This document shows positions 6,790 to 14,804 of a DNA stretch of 27,570 bases, in pieces (positions within the stretch are counted from its first letter, which is position 1; every line of letters begins with the position of its first letter). Source of the stretch: an uncultured Oscillospiraceae bacterium (GTDB taxonomy: Bacteria > Bacillota > Clostridia > Oscillospirales > Oscillospiraceae); contig CAJTQP010000030.1 in NCBI GenBank assembly GCA_910578575.1, forward strand, positions 1-27,570, written 5' to 3'. The position numbers and the translations under genes are program-made. The notes beneath the pieces are model-generated. The model saw only the letters and a list, made by a program, of their open reading frames with translations, made no database searches and was not told the origin of the DNA.

Positions 6790-7638
6790 ATGAGCAAACC
6801 CGTGTGTATTACCGCGGACAGTACCTGTGATCTGCCCCAGGAATTGCTGGACCGTTTCAACATTAAAATTGCCCCCCTCCATGTGATCTTGGGGGAGGAG
6901 AACTATTTGGACGGTGTGGACTTCCACCAGGATATGATCTTTGAACGCTACGCCAAGGACAAGACCCTGCCCCGCACCGCCGCCGTCAGCCCCCAGGAGT
7001 TCACCAGCTTTTTCACCCCCCTGGTGGAGGCGGGATATGAGGTGGTCCACCTGGACATTAGCTCCGACCTCTCCGCCACCTATCAGAACGCCATGATCGC
7101 GGCGGCGGAGTTGGAGGGGGTCTATCCCATCGACACCCGCAAGCTCACCACCGGCATCGGCCAGATGCTCCTGGTGGCCTGCAAGCTGCGGGATGAGGGG
7201 AAGGATGCCGCCACCATCGCCCAGGCTATGGAGGACTTGATCCCCAAGGTAAACGTCAGCTTCGTCATTGACACCTTGGAGTATATGTGGAAGGGTGGCC
7301 GCTGCACCGGGGTTACCGCCTTTGGCGCCAACCTGCTGAACCTGAAGCCCTGCATCGAAATGCGGGAGGGCAAGCTGGAGGTCTGTAAGAAATACCGGGG
7401 CAACATATTGAAGGTCTATGAAAAATACATCACCGAACGCATGAGCGGTAAGAAGATCCGCCCGGACTACTTCTTCGTCACCACCTCCAATGCCCTCACT
7501 CCAGAGCAGGAGAAAAACCTCTCCGCTCTGATCCGGAACATCGCCCCCATCCAGGAGATTTTTTACACCCGCACCGGCTGCACCGTGACCTCCCACTGCG
7601 GCCCCGGCACCCTGGGCATCCTCTTTTTGGAGGAGTAA
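6790..7638 (+). CDS. DegV family protein (fatty-acid binding)
   Basis: The 282-residue protein opens with ITADSTCDLPQELLDRFNI, the classic DegV N-terminus. It also carries HLDISSDLSATYQNA and the second-domain segment VSFVIDTLEYMWKGGRC, and ends with the GPGTLGI motif. The length equals the family norm. DegV proteins bind a fatty acid between two domains; in some Firmicutes the paralogue FakB presents it to the kinase FakA. FakA is not seen here, so the physiological role is open. The start is supported by GAGGAG 10 bases upstream. It is probably a single-gene unit from the promoter at 6699-6727. Confidence 0.92.
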   Translation: MSKPVCITADSTCDLPQELLDRFNIKIAPLHVILGEENYLDGVDFHQDMIFERYAKDKTLPRTAAVSPQEFTSFFTPLVEAGYEVVHLDISSDLSATYQNAMIAAAELEGVYPIDTRKLTTGIGQMLLVACKLRDEGKDAATIAQAMEDLIPKVNVSFVIDTLEYMWKGGRCTGVTAFGANLLNLKPCIEMREGKLEVCKKYRGNILKVYEKYITERMSGKKIRPDYFFVTTSNALTPEQEKNLSALIRNIAPIQEIFYTRTGCTVTSHCGPGTLGILFLEE

Positions 7639-7683
7639 AATGGGCGGAATGTTACGATTTTGTGACAATTTTGCAACTCTCTC

Positions 7684-7712
7684 TTGAATCTATTGGAAAA
7701 GTATGTTATAGT
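7684..7712 (+). promoter_or_regulatory. promoter of the M23 peptidase gene
   Basis: TTGAAT (7684-7689) and TATAGT (7707-7712) have a 17-bp spacer, about 55 bases before the start codon. Confidence 0.75.
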
Positions 7713-7766
7713 CATCCTGTAAGTATATGCACCCAAATCCAAAGATCGAGAGGTGAACCAAAACAA

Positions 7767-9083
7767 ATGCAGTTACACTGTAAGGAATGGGCCAAACGCG
7801 GCGTGACCACGCTGCTTGCCCTTGTATTTGTGGTCATGGCCGTATCAGTGCCCCTAGCAGGTGCCGCCGTAACCAAGGACCAGATCAACGGTTTGAAGAA
7901 CCAGGCCTCCAGCCTGGCTACCCAGAAGGCGAACCTGCAGTCCCAGTTGGACAAGCTCTCCAACTCCAAGAACGCTGCCGCAGACCAGAAGCGTCTGCTG
8001 GAGCAGAAGATCAATGTGCTCCAGCAGGAGATCCAGGTCTCCGAGCAGTCCATCGCCCAGTTGGCGCAGATGATTGTCCAGAAGGAGGGCGAGCTGGCCC
8101 AGGCCCAGGAGAAAGAGGCCAAGTACTATGACGACTTCTGCCAGCGGATCCGCCGCATGGAGGAGACGGGCGACGTCTCTTACTGGTCTGTGATTTTCGA
8201 TGCCCAGGACTTCTCTGACCTGCTGGACCGGCTCTCCATGGTCCATGAGATCATGGACTACGACAACGTGGTGATGGATGAGCTGGCCGTGGCCCGCCAG
8301 GCCGTGGCAGACGCCAAGGCCGACCTGGAGCAGAGCAAGCGCGACCAGGAGCAGGCCCGCAACAATCTGGCCAACCAGCGCAATGACCTCCAGGCGGAGG
8401 AGAAAAAGGTGGAAGCGGCCCTTGCCCAGATCAACGCCGACTACAACACCTATGCCAAGCAGATGGAAGACAACGAGGACGCAGCCAAAGAGGTGGCCGA
8501 CCAGCTGAAGCAGGCGGAGGCTACCTATGCCAAGCAGTTGGAGGAGCAGCGCCGGAAGGAAGAGGAAGCCGCCCGCTTGCGCGCCCAGCAACAGGCAGCG
8601 GCCAACAAGCCCTCCAACGGTGGCTCTTCCAGCAGCAATGGTGGCGGCAGCTCCAGCAGCGGCAGCGGCACCAACTATAGCGGTGGCTATATCTGGCCCC
8701 TGCCTGGATACACCCGCATCAGCTCCCCCTTCGGCTACCGGAACTGCCCCTTCCACGGGCGTGAGCTCCACACCGGTGCCGACATCCCCGCTCCCGGCGG
8801 TACGCCCATCAAGGCGGCCAAGGGCGGCGTGGTGGTCATCTCCACCTATGGTTCCTCTTACGGCAACTATGTGGCCATCGCCCATGCCGACGGCAGCCGG
8901 ACGGTCTATTGCCACATGTCCTCCCGCGCTGTTTCCGCAGGTTCCTCTGTGGACCAGGGCCAGGTCATCGGTTACGTGGGCTCCACCGGCAGCTCCACCG
9001 GCAACCACCTGCACCTGGAGCTCTGGACCAGCAGCTCCAGCTCCAGCCGTGTGAACCCTGTGAATTACATCAGCCGTTCCTGA
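7767..9083 (+). CDS. secreted coiled-coil M23 (LytM) peptidase, EnvC/NlpD-like murein hydrolase activator
   Basis: The 438-residue protein begins with a signal peptide: basic KEWAKR, hydrophobic GVTTLLALVFVVMAVSVPLAG, cleavage near residue 33. Residues about 35-280 are a Gln/Glu/Ala-rich coiled coil, followed by a Ser/Gly linker (about 282-310). The C-terminal M23 domain has zinc-ligand motifs HTGAD and HLHLE, plus SSPFGYR and YCHMS, so the peptidase site looks intact. It should cut or regulate peptidoglycan cross-links outside the membrane, as family members do in cell division or sporulation. The ATG at 7767 was chosen because the upstream in-frame codons lie across the promoter, and GAGAGGTGA precedes the ATG. 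Confidence 0.88.
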   Translation: MQLHCKEWAKRGVTTLLALVFVVMAVSVPLAGAAVTKDQINGLKNQASSLATQKANLQSQLDKLSNSKNAAADQKRLLEQKINVLQQEIQVSEQSIAQLAQMIVQKEGELAQAQEKEAKYYDDFCQRIRRMEETGDVSYWSVIFDAQDFSDLLDRLSMVHEIMDYDNVVMDELAVARQAVADAKADLEQSKRDQEQARNNLANQRNDLQAEEKKVEAALAQINADYNTYAKQMEDNEDAAKEVADQLKQAEATYAKQLEEQRRKEEEAARLRAQQQAAANKPSNGGSSSSNGGGSSSSGSGTNYSGGYIWPLPGYTRISSPFGYRNCPFHGRELHTGADIPAPGGTPIKAAKGGVVVISTYGSSYGNYVAIAHADGSRTVYCHMSSRAVSAGSSVDQGQVIGYVGSTGSSTGNHLHLELWTSSSSSSRVNPVNYISRS

Positions 9084-9105
9084 GAGCGGTAACGTCAACA
9101 GAAGT

Positions 9106-9132
9106 GGGCCTCCCAAAGGGGAGGTCCATTTT
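9106..9132 (+). terminator. intrinsic terminator after the M23 peptidase gene
   Basis: GGGCCTCCC (9106-9114) pairs with GGGAGGTCC (9119-9127), with one G-T pair, and is followed by ATTTTCT. The acetyltransferase gene begins 18 bases later. Confidence 0.75.
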
Positions 9133-9150
9133 CTATGCAAGGAGTCAGCG

Positions 9151-9594
9151 ATGCAAATTGTTGAAGTGAAGGAAAACAAAAAGCAATACCTGGACTTGCT
9201 CCTTTTGGCGGATGAACAGGAGGAGATGATCGACAGATATCTCCACAGGGGGAGCATGTATGCCCTCCACCAGGAGGGGGTCAAGGCGGTGTGTGTGGTC
9301 ACGGACGAGGGGGAAGGTCTCCTGGAACTCAAGAACTTGGCTGTGGCGCCAGAGGTCCAAGGGAAGGGGTACGGCAGGGCCATGGTGGACTTCATCGTCC
9401 ATACCCACCGGGGGCAGTATGACCGCCTGCAAGTGGGCACTGGGGACAGCCCCCTGACCTTGCCCTTCTATGAGCACTGCGGCTTCCAGCGTACCCACGT
9501 GGTGAAAAATTTCTTCCTGGACCACTATGACCATCCCATCTGGGAAGGGGGAACACAACTGGTAGATATGGTCTATCTCATAAGGTGGCTGTGA
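9151..9594 (+). CDS. GNAT family N-acetyltransferase
   Basis: The 147-residue protein has GNAT motif A, LAVAPEVQGKGYGRAMVDFI (about residues 67-86), with the Q-x-x-G-x-G acetyl-CoA loop. It also has a downstream FYEHCGFQRTHVV motif B. The length is typical for a single-domain acetyltransferase. AAGGAGT 8 bases before the ATG supports the start. Substrate is unknown. It follows the M23 terminator closely and no separate promoter is clear, so it may depend on read-through. Confidence 0.88.
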   Translation: MQIVEVKENKKQYLDLLLLADEQEEMIDRYLHRGSMYALHQEGVKAVCVVTDEGEGLLELKNLAVAPEVQGKGYGRAMVDFIVHTHRGQYDRLQVGTGDSPLTLPFYEHCGFQRTHVVKNFFLDHYDHPIWEGGTQLVDMVYLIRWL

Positions 9595-9676
9595 CCGCTG
9601 CCGAAAATCGTGGCTTTTGTTCAGGAAATTGACAGGAAATTCCGCAGGATTTATCGAAAAATCTGAAGTTTGGTAC

Positions 9677-9705
9677 TTTACAGATGGCAATACGGATGGT
9701 ACAAT
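9677..9705 (+). promoter_or_regulatory. promoter of the pantothenate/CoA operon
   Basis: TTTACA (9677-9682) and TACAAT (9700-9705) have a 17-bp spacer. The transcript should begin near 9712, leaving a leader of about 140 bases before panG. Confidence 0.78.
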
Positions 9706-9711
9706 AGCGGC

Positions 9712-9853
9712 GTCGGTCCCCTTGTGCCCATTGCGCCCAAGGGGATCGGAAGCGGATGGTATTCCGAATTGGAAGCTGTACCGGCAAATTTCCTTTCTCT
9801 CCGCCCCAAACGGGCCAGGAAAGCATCACCCGGCAGACAGGAAGGGTGATACG
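9712..9853 (+). promoter_or_regulatory. structured 5' leader of the pan operon with a Shine-Dalgarno-sequestering hairpin
   Basis: Two hairpins are visible. One pairs CCCCTTG with CAAGGGG (about 9719-9741). The second pairs ATCACCC (9825-9831) with GGGTGAT (9844-9850). The second includes the only ribosome binding site (AAGGGTG) in front of the ATG at 9854, so folding could hide the start of panG. No known riboswitch class was recognised. Confidence 0.45.
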
Positions 9854-10711
9854 ATGAAAATTGGATTCATTGGAGCAGGAAAAGTGGGCTTCTCTCTGGG
9901 GAAATTCTTCACCCAAGGCGGCATTCCGGTGACCGGCTACTATAGCAGGCATCGAGACTCAGCCCAGGAAGCGGCGCGATTTACGGAAACGAAGGCTTAC
10001 GACGACCTATTGTCATTGGTCCAGGCAAGTGATGCGCTCTTTTGTACCGTTCCAGATGGGGCGATCCCCGCTGTGTTTGCGCAGCTGGGGGCGCTGGAGA
10101 TTCGAGGAAAACAGATCTGTCATTGCAGCGGCGCACTGACCGCCCAGGAGGCCCTTTCCGGCCGGGAGGGCGGCGGCGCCTACTACTATTCGATCCACCC
10201 GCTGTTTCCGATCAGCAGTAAGCACACTGCTTACCGGGAACTGCCGGGTGCTTTTTTCTGCCTGGAAGGGGAGGGCCCCCACCTGCATTGGTGGGCGCAG
10301 ACCCTCACCGCCTTGGGCCCCCAGGTGAGGATTTTGGCCCCGGAGGCGAAGCTGCGCTACCACGCGGCCTGCGCCGTGGCCAGCAACCTGATGTGTGCCC
10401 TGGGCAAGCTGAGCTTGGACCTGCTGGAAAGCTGTGGCTTTTCCCAGGAGGAGGCCCTTCAGGCCCTGTCCCCACTGATGCAAGCGAACTTGACCCACCT
10501 GCTCCAGGCGGGACCCGTGGCGGCTCTTACCGGCCCGGTGGAGCGCTGCGACAGCGTTACGGTGCAAAAGCACCTCTCCATCCTGCCGGATGCGGCGGCG
10601 GAGATGCTGTACCGGGGGGCATCCCAAACCCTCACGCAGTTGGCCAGAGAAAAGCACCCAGAAGCGGATTACACACCCATGGACAAGATATTAAATGGAG
10701 GATCGAGATGA
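9854..10711 (+). CDS. panG: Rossmann/DUF2520 protein, probable alternative ketopantoate reductase PanG
   Basis: The 285-residue protein starts with a Rossmann dinucleotide-binding motif, GFIGAGKVGFSLG (GAGKVG at 7-12). A C-terminal helical domain typical of DUF2520 follows, with YHAACAVASNL and LTGPVERCDSVTVQKHL. It is the first gene of an operon with panB, panC, panD and coaBC and overlaps the panB start (ATGA). No PanE or IlvC gene is present here. PanG, described in Francisella and Gram-positive bacteria, has this domain make-up and performs the NADPH-dependent reduction of 2-dehydropantoate to pantoate. The PanG name rests on domain type and operon position. The ATG at 9854 was chosen because the longer open frame upstream spans the promoter. 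Confidence 0.78.
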   Translation: MKIGFIGAGKVGFSLGKFFTQGGIPVTGYYSRHRDSAQEAARFTETKAYDDLLSLVQASDALFCTVPDGAIPAVFAQLGALEIRGKQICHCSGALTAQEALSGREGGGAYYYSIHPLFPISSKHTAYRELPGAFFCLEGEGPHLHWWAQTLTALGPQVRILAPEAKLRYHAACAVASNLMCALGKLSLDLLESCGFSQEEALQALSPLMQANLTHLLQAGPVAALTGPVERCDSVTVQKHLSILPDAAAEMLYRGASQTLTQLAREKHPEADYTPMDKILNGGSR

Positions 10712-11598
10712 AGAACACAGTTGCTACACTGGCCGAGATGAAGGCCAAAGGGGAGCGTATCTCCCAGTTGACCTGCTATGACTACTCCACCGCCCGCCTC
10801 ATCGACCAGGCCGGCGTGAACATGGTCTTGGTGGGGGACAGCCTGGGCATGACCATGCAGGGCTACGCCGACACCATTCCTGTGACCATGGAGGAGATGA
10901 TCGTCTACGGCCGCAGTGTGGCTAGGGGCTGCCAGAACGCCTTCGTGGTGATGGATATGCCCTTTATGAGCTACCAGGTCTCCCCGGAGCAGGCCCTCAC
11001 CAATGCGGGGCGTCTCATGAAGGAGACCCTGGCGGACGCGGTGAAGCTGGAGGGCGGCAAGGATGTGGCGGAGCAGATCCGTGCCATCACCGCCGCTGGC
11101 ATCCCCGTCTGCGGCCATGTGGGCATGACTCCTCAGTCCCACCACGCCTTTGGCGGCTTTAAGGTCCAGGGCAAGGGGGAAGAGGGGGCCCGGCGGGTGC
11201 TGGAGGACGCCTTGGCGGTCCAGGAGGCCGGCGCCTTTGCCGTGGTGCTGGAGTGCGTGCCCCCCAAGCTGGCGGCGCTGATCACCAGCAAGCTGGATAT
11301 CATCACCATCGGCATCGGCGCCGGGGACGGCTGCGACGGCCAGGTGCTGGTGATGCAGGACATGCTGGGCATGGGGGACTGGCAGCCCAAGTTCGTCAAG
11401 ACCTTTGCCAACGTGGGCCAGGTGATGAAGGACGCATTCGCGGCCTACCACCAGGAGGTCCAGGCCGGGACCTTCCCCAGCCGGGAGTACGCCTATGTCA
11501 AGAGCGATTGCTCCGATGAGACCCTGAACATCCTGGACCGGGAATACGGCCGCCAGGAGCCCATTCCATTTTCGGTAGTGCGAGGGATCAAGAGATGA
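10708..11598 (+). CDS. panB: 3-methyl-2-oxobutanoate hydroxymethyltransferase (ketopantoate hydroxymethyltransferase)
   Basis: The 296-residue protein carries PanB motifs: QLTCYDYSTARLIDQAGVNMVLVGDSLGMTMQGY, VVMDMPFMSYQ, KLEGG, GHVGMTPQ and VLECVPP. It adds a hydroxymethyl group from 5,10-methylene-tetrahydrofolate to 2-oxoisovalerate to give ketopantoate, the first committed pantothenate step. GGAGGATCGAG precedes the ATG at 10708, which overlaps the panG stop. The length is slightly above the usual 265-280 residues, through the C-terminus. Its metal-binding acidic residues appear intact. Confidence 0.95.
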   Translation: MKNTVATLAEMKAKGERISQLTCYDYSTARLIDQAGVNMVLVGDSLGMTMQGYADTIPVTMEEMIVYGRSVARGCQNAFVVMDMPFMSYQVSPEQALTNAGRLMKETLADAVKLEGGKDVAEQIRAITAAGIPVCGHVGMTPQSHHAFGGFKVQGKGEEGARRVLEDALAVQEAGAFAVVLECVPPKLAALITSKLDIITIGIGAGDGCDGQVLVMQDMLGMGDWQPKFVKTFANVGQVMKDAFAAYHQEVQAGTFPSREYAYVKSDCSDETLNILDREYGRQEPIPFSVVRGIKR

Positions 11599-12452
11599 AG
11601 ATTGCAACGACCATCCCAGAGGTCCGCGCCCAGGTGGCGGCGTGGAAGAAGGAGGGCCTCACCGTGGGCCTGGTGCCCACCATGGGCTACCTCCATGAGG
11701 GCCACGCCAGCCTGGTGGACAAGGCGGTCTCCCTGTGCGACCGGGTGGTGGCCTCGGACTTTGTCAACCCCACCCAGTTCGGCCCCGGAGAGGATTTGGA
11801 GGCCTACCCCCGCGACTTCGACCGGGACTGTGCCCTGTTGGAGGAGCACGGCTGTGACCTGGTGTTCCACCCGGCGGTGGAGGAGATGTATGTCCCCAAC
11901 GCCGCCACCTTCGTGGAGATCCAGTCGGATATGCCCAAGCAGTTGTGCGGTCAGACCCGGCCCACCCACTTCAAGGGGGTGTGTACCGTGGTCTCCAAGC
12001 TCTTCAACATCGTCACCCCGGACAAGGCCTTCTTTGGACAGAAGGATGCCCAGCAGTTGGCCATCATCCGCCGGATGGTGCGGGAGCTGTCCTACGGCAT
12101 TGAGATCGTGGGCTGTCCCATCGTCCGGGAGGCGGACGGCTTGGCCAAATCCTCCCGGAACACCTATTTGGACCCGGCGCAGCGGAAAGCGGCCTTGGTG
12201 CTCTCCCAGGCGGTGTTCCTGGGGCAGAGGCTGGTCCAGGAGGGGGAGCGGGACGCCCGGAAGCTGGTGTCCGCCATGGAGGCCCACATCAAGGGGGAGC
12301 CCCTGGCCCGGATCGACTACGTGTCCGCCGTGGACGGCGTGACCATGGAGCCGGTGGAGCGGATCGAAGGGGACGTTCTGGTGGCTATGGCCGTTTATAT
12401 TGGAAAAACCCGTCTCATTGATAACTTTGTTGTGGAGGAGAGTGCCCTATGA
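11595..12452 (+). CDS. panC: pantothenate synthetase (pantoate-beta-alanine ligase)
   Basis: The 285-residue protein has the nucleotidyltransferase-type motifs VPTMGYLHEGHASL (the HxGH site), FFGQKDAQQ and KSSRN. It condenses pantoate and beta-alanine using ATP, via a pantoyl-adenylate. It overlaps panB and panD by ATGA junctions, so translation is coupled. One small oddity is VASDFVNPTQF, where most relatives have a hydrophobic residue in place of the aspartate (often S-I-FVNP). All catalytic motifs are present. Confidence 0.95.
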   Translation: MKIATTIPEVRAQVAAWKKEGLTVGLVPTMGYLHEGHASLVDKAVSLCDRVVASDFVNPTQFGPGEDLEAYPRDFDRDCALLEEHGCDLVFHPAVEEMYVPNAATFVEIQSDMPKQLCGQTRPTHFKGVCTVVSKLFNIVTPDKAFFGQKDAQQLAIIRRMVRELSYGIEIVGCPIVREADGLAKSSRNTYLDPAQRKAALVLSQAVFLGQRLVQEGERDARKLVSAMEAHIKGEPLARIDYVSAVDGVTMEPVERIEGDVLVAMAVYIGKTRLIDNFVVEESAL

Positions 12453-12844
12453 CCATCGAAATGCTCAAGGGAAAGATTCACCGGGCCACCGTGGTGCAGG
12501 CTGAGCTGAACTATGTGGGCTCCATCACCGTGGACCAGGACCTGCTGGACGCTTCGGGGATTCTGGAATATGAAAAGGTCCAGATCGTGGACATCGACAA
12601 CGGCAGCCGCTTTGAGACCTATACCATCGCCGGGGAGCGGGGGTCTGGGATGATCTGCCTCAACGGCGCAGCGGCCCGCTGTGTCAGCACCGGGGACAAG
12701 ATCATCATCATGTCCTACGCCCAGATGACCCCCCAGGAGATCCAGAACGACTACCACCCCACCGTAGTCTTTGTGGACGAGAAGAACAAGATCAGCCGGG
12801 TGACCACCTATGAAAAGCACGGCCTGCTGAAAGACATGGAGTGA
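12449..12844 (+). CDS. panD: aspartate 1-decarboxylase proenzyme
   Basis: The 131-residue protein is typical for PanD: MLKGKIHRATVVQAELNYVGSIT, with the Gly24-Ser25 self-cleavage site that creates the pyruvoyl cofactor. GAAARCV and DKIIIMSYA follow. It makes beta-alanine from aspartate for PanC. Having panD in the same operon means both branches of pantothenate synthesis are expressed together. The start overlaps the panC stop, with GGAGGAGAG upstream. Confidence 0.95.
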   Translation: MTIEMLKGKIHRATVVQAELNYVGSITVDQDLLDASGILEYEKVQIVDIDNGSRFETYTIAGERGSGMICLNGAAARCVSTGDKIIIMSYAQMTPQEIQNDYHPTVVFVDEKNKISRVTTYEKHGLLKDME

Positions 12845-12846
12845 GC

Positions 12847-14052
12847 ATGGAAAACCTGAAAGGAAAGTGCGTGCTCCTGTGCGTCACCGGCGGCATCGCC
12901 GCTTACAAAATGCCCAACGTGGCCAGTGCTCTGGTGAAGGCCGGGGCGCAGGTCCACGTGATCATGACGGAGAATGCCACCCAGTTCATCACCCCCCTGA
13001 CCTTCGAGTCCCTCACCAACAACCGCTGCGTGGTGGACACCTTCGCCAGGGACTTCCAATATGACATTGCCCACATCTCCCTGGCCACAGCGGCGGACCT
13101 GATCCTCATCGCCCCGGCCACGGCCAATGTCATCGCCAAGCTGGCCCACGGCATTGCCGACGATATGCTCACCACCACCGTCCTGGCGGCCCGCTGCCGG
13201 AAGCTGGTGGCCCCGGCCATGAACACCGCCATGCTGGAGAACCCCGTCACCCAGGACAACATCAACCTCCTGCGGCGCTATGGCTTCGGCATCATTGAAC
13301 CCGCCAGTGGGATGCTGGCCTGTCACGCCGTGGGCAGCGGCAAACTGCCGGACCCGGAGGTGCTTCTGGACCACATTGCGCGGGAAATCGCACGGGAGAA
13401 GGACTTGGAGGGGGTACGGGTCACGGTGACAGCCGGGCCCACCCAGGAGTCTCTGGACCCGGTGCGCTACCTCACCAACCACAGCACCGGGCGGATGGGC
13501 TACGCCATTGCCCGCGAGGCGATGCTGCGGGGTGCCCAGGTGACGCTGATTTCTGGCCCGGTGGACTTGGACCCGGTGCCCTTTGTGGCGTTGCGCCCAG
13601 TGACCACGGCAGCGGACATGCTCTCCGCCATTCAAGAGGCCCTGCCGGAGACGGATATCCTGATCAAAGCCGCGGCGGTGGCGGACTACCGCCCTGCCCA
13701 GGTGGCGGAAGATAAGATGAAGAAAAAGGAGGGGGAGATGTCCATCCCCCTGGCCCGTACCAGCGATATTCTGGGCTGGGTGGCGGAGCACCGCCATCCG
13801 GGGCTGTTCGTCTGCGGTTTTTCCATGGAGACCAAGGACATGCTGCAAAATTCCCAGGCCAAGCTGGAGCGGAAGAAGCTGGACATGATCGTGGCCAACA
13901 ACCTAAAGGTGGCCGGGGCCGGTTTCGGCGTGGACACCAACGTGGTCACCGTCATCACCGCCGATGGGGCGGAAGAACTGCCCCTGATGGGGAAGGACGA
14001 GGTGGCCCACCACCTGCTGAATACGATCCAAGCCCGACGCCAGACAGTATAA
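12847..14052 (+). CDS. coaBC: bifunctional phosphopantothenoylcysteine decarboxylase / phosphopantothenate-cysteine ligase
   Basis: The 401-residue protein contains both halves. The N-terminal CoaC flavoprotein domain has VTGGIAAYK, catalytic His76 (IAHISLA), PAMNTAM (Asn126) and Cys159 in SGMLACH. The C-terminal CoaB domain has TAGPTQESLDPVRYLTNHSTGRMG and KAAAVADYRP. It converts 4'-phosphopantothenate and cysteine to 4'-phosphopantetheine. The ATG at 12847 was chosen because GGAG (12838-12841) is 5 bases upstream. The alternative GTG at 12841, which overlaps the panD stop, lacks spacing. It is the last gene of the pan operon, before the terminator at 14064-14107. Confidence 0.93.
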   Translation: MENLKGKCVLLCVTGGIAAYKMPNVASALVKAGAQVHVIMTENATQFITPLTFESLTNNRCVVDTFARDFQYDIAHISLATAADLILIAPATANVIAKLAHGIADDMLTTTVLAARCRKLVAPAMNTAMLENPVTQDNINLLRRYGFGIIEPASGMLACHAVGSGKLPDPEVLLDHIAREIAREKDLEGVRVTVTAGPTQESLDPVRYLTNHSTGRMGYAIAREAMLRGAQVTLISGPVDLDPVPFVALRPVTTAADMLSAIQEALPETDILIKAAAVADYRPAQVAEDKMKKKEGEMSIPLARTSDILGWVAEHRHPGLFVCGFSMETKDMLQNSQAKLERKKLDMIVANNLKVAGAGFGVDTNVVTVITADGAEELPLMGKDEVAHHLLNTIQARRQTV

Positions 14053-14063
14053 ATACGAAAAGC

Positions 14064-14107
14064 CCAGCGGATGGACCGATGAATCAGGCCCATCCGCTGG
14101 TTCTTTT
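14064..14107 (+). terminator. intrinsic terminator after coaBC
   Basis: An 11-bp perfect stem, CCAGCGGATGG (14064-14074) with CCATCCGCTGG (14090-14100), is followed by TTCTTTT. Confidence 0.87.
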
Positions 14108-14183
14108 GGGAGATGGACTTAACCACAGACCAAATCCTTCCGATAGAATAGGTAAGAAATCCATTCAGAAGGGAGCGGTGGAC

Positions 14184-14762
14184 GTGGAACTGCGTAGCAC
14201 ACGGGAAATGCGCCGGAATGAACAGTTGACCAAGACCATGGCGAACAAGACAGAGGGGCAGACCGCCGCTGCCCAAACCAAGCCTGCCCAAATGAAATCC
14301 CAGCCTCCTGCCGACAAGCTCACCCTCTCCCGCCAGGCCTTGTCCTTCCTGGAGGAGCAGAACCGAAAACTATGGGAGCAGGATATGGAGCGGGAACAGC
14401 GGCGGCAGGACCGCATGAACGACTGCCTGAGCTCTATGGAGAGCAAGAAGAAAGAGCTGGATGCCATGGACAAGGCCCTCAAAGTCCTACGCATTTGCCA
14501 AAAGATCGCGGCCTCCATCATGAAAGGGGACCGGGTGCCCCCGGAGGATTTGAAGTATTTGATGGACAACGACCCGGAGGGGTACAAAATGGCCATGGCC
14601 CTGCGCCGCCACAAGGAGGACCCGGAGGACGTGGAGAGTGCCCTGGAAGAGGAGGACAAGAACGGTGAGGCAGAGGCGGCGTCCAGCGGAGAGAGCCCCC
14701 AAAGCGCTCCCGCTCCGGAGGCGCCGTCTGGGGGAGAGACAGACTCCGCGCCGACAGAATGA
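14184..14762 (+). CDS. charged coiled-coil hypothetical protein
   Basis: I do not recognise this 192-residue protein. It is very hydrophilic and rich in Glu, Lys, Gln and Ala, with a likely coiled coil at about 55-105 (SFLEEQNRKLWEQDMEREQRRQ and following). A segment DRVPPEDLKYLMDNDPEGYKMAMALRRHKEDPEDVE and an acidic, Ser/Pro-rich disordered tail follow. No signal peptide or membrane segment is seen, so it is probably cytoplasmic. The GTG at 14184 was chosen because GGGAG (14171-14175) is 8 bases upstream; an internal ATG (14208) is possible. It lies between two terminators, so it is its own unit. A clear promoter was not found (weak TAGAAT at 14144-14149). Confidence 0.68.
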   Translation: MELRSTREMRRNEQLTKTMANKTEGQTAAAQTKPAQMKSQPPADKLTLSRQALSFLEEQNRKLWEQDMEREQRRQDRMNDCLSSMESKKKELDAMDKALKVLRICQKIAASIMKGDRVPPEDLKYLMDNDPEGYKMAMALRRHKEDPEDVESALEEEDKNGEAEAASSGESPQSAPAPEAPSGGETDSAPTE

Positions 14763-14765
14763 AGG

Positions 14766-14799
14766 AACGCCCGTCCGGCGAACACCGGACGGGCGTTTT
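14766..14799. terminator. intrinsic terminator between the coiled-coil gene and the MerR gene
   Basis: A 13-bp perfect stem, AACGCCCGTCCGG (14766-14778) with CCGGACGGGCGTT (14785-14797), has a T tail on the plus strand (TTTT, 14796-14799). It begins 4 bases after the stop codon and may also serve the convergent MerR gene. Confidence 0.88.
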
Positions 14800-14804
14800 G
14801 GCGC

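Noticed and set aside
7854..9440. 528-codon open frame on the minus strand opposite the M23 peptidase and GNAT genes
   Set aside because: It mirrors the coiled-coil gene (Leu/Gly/Val-rich, repetitive), crosses the plus-strand terminator at 9106-9132, and lacks family motifs and a ribosome binding site.
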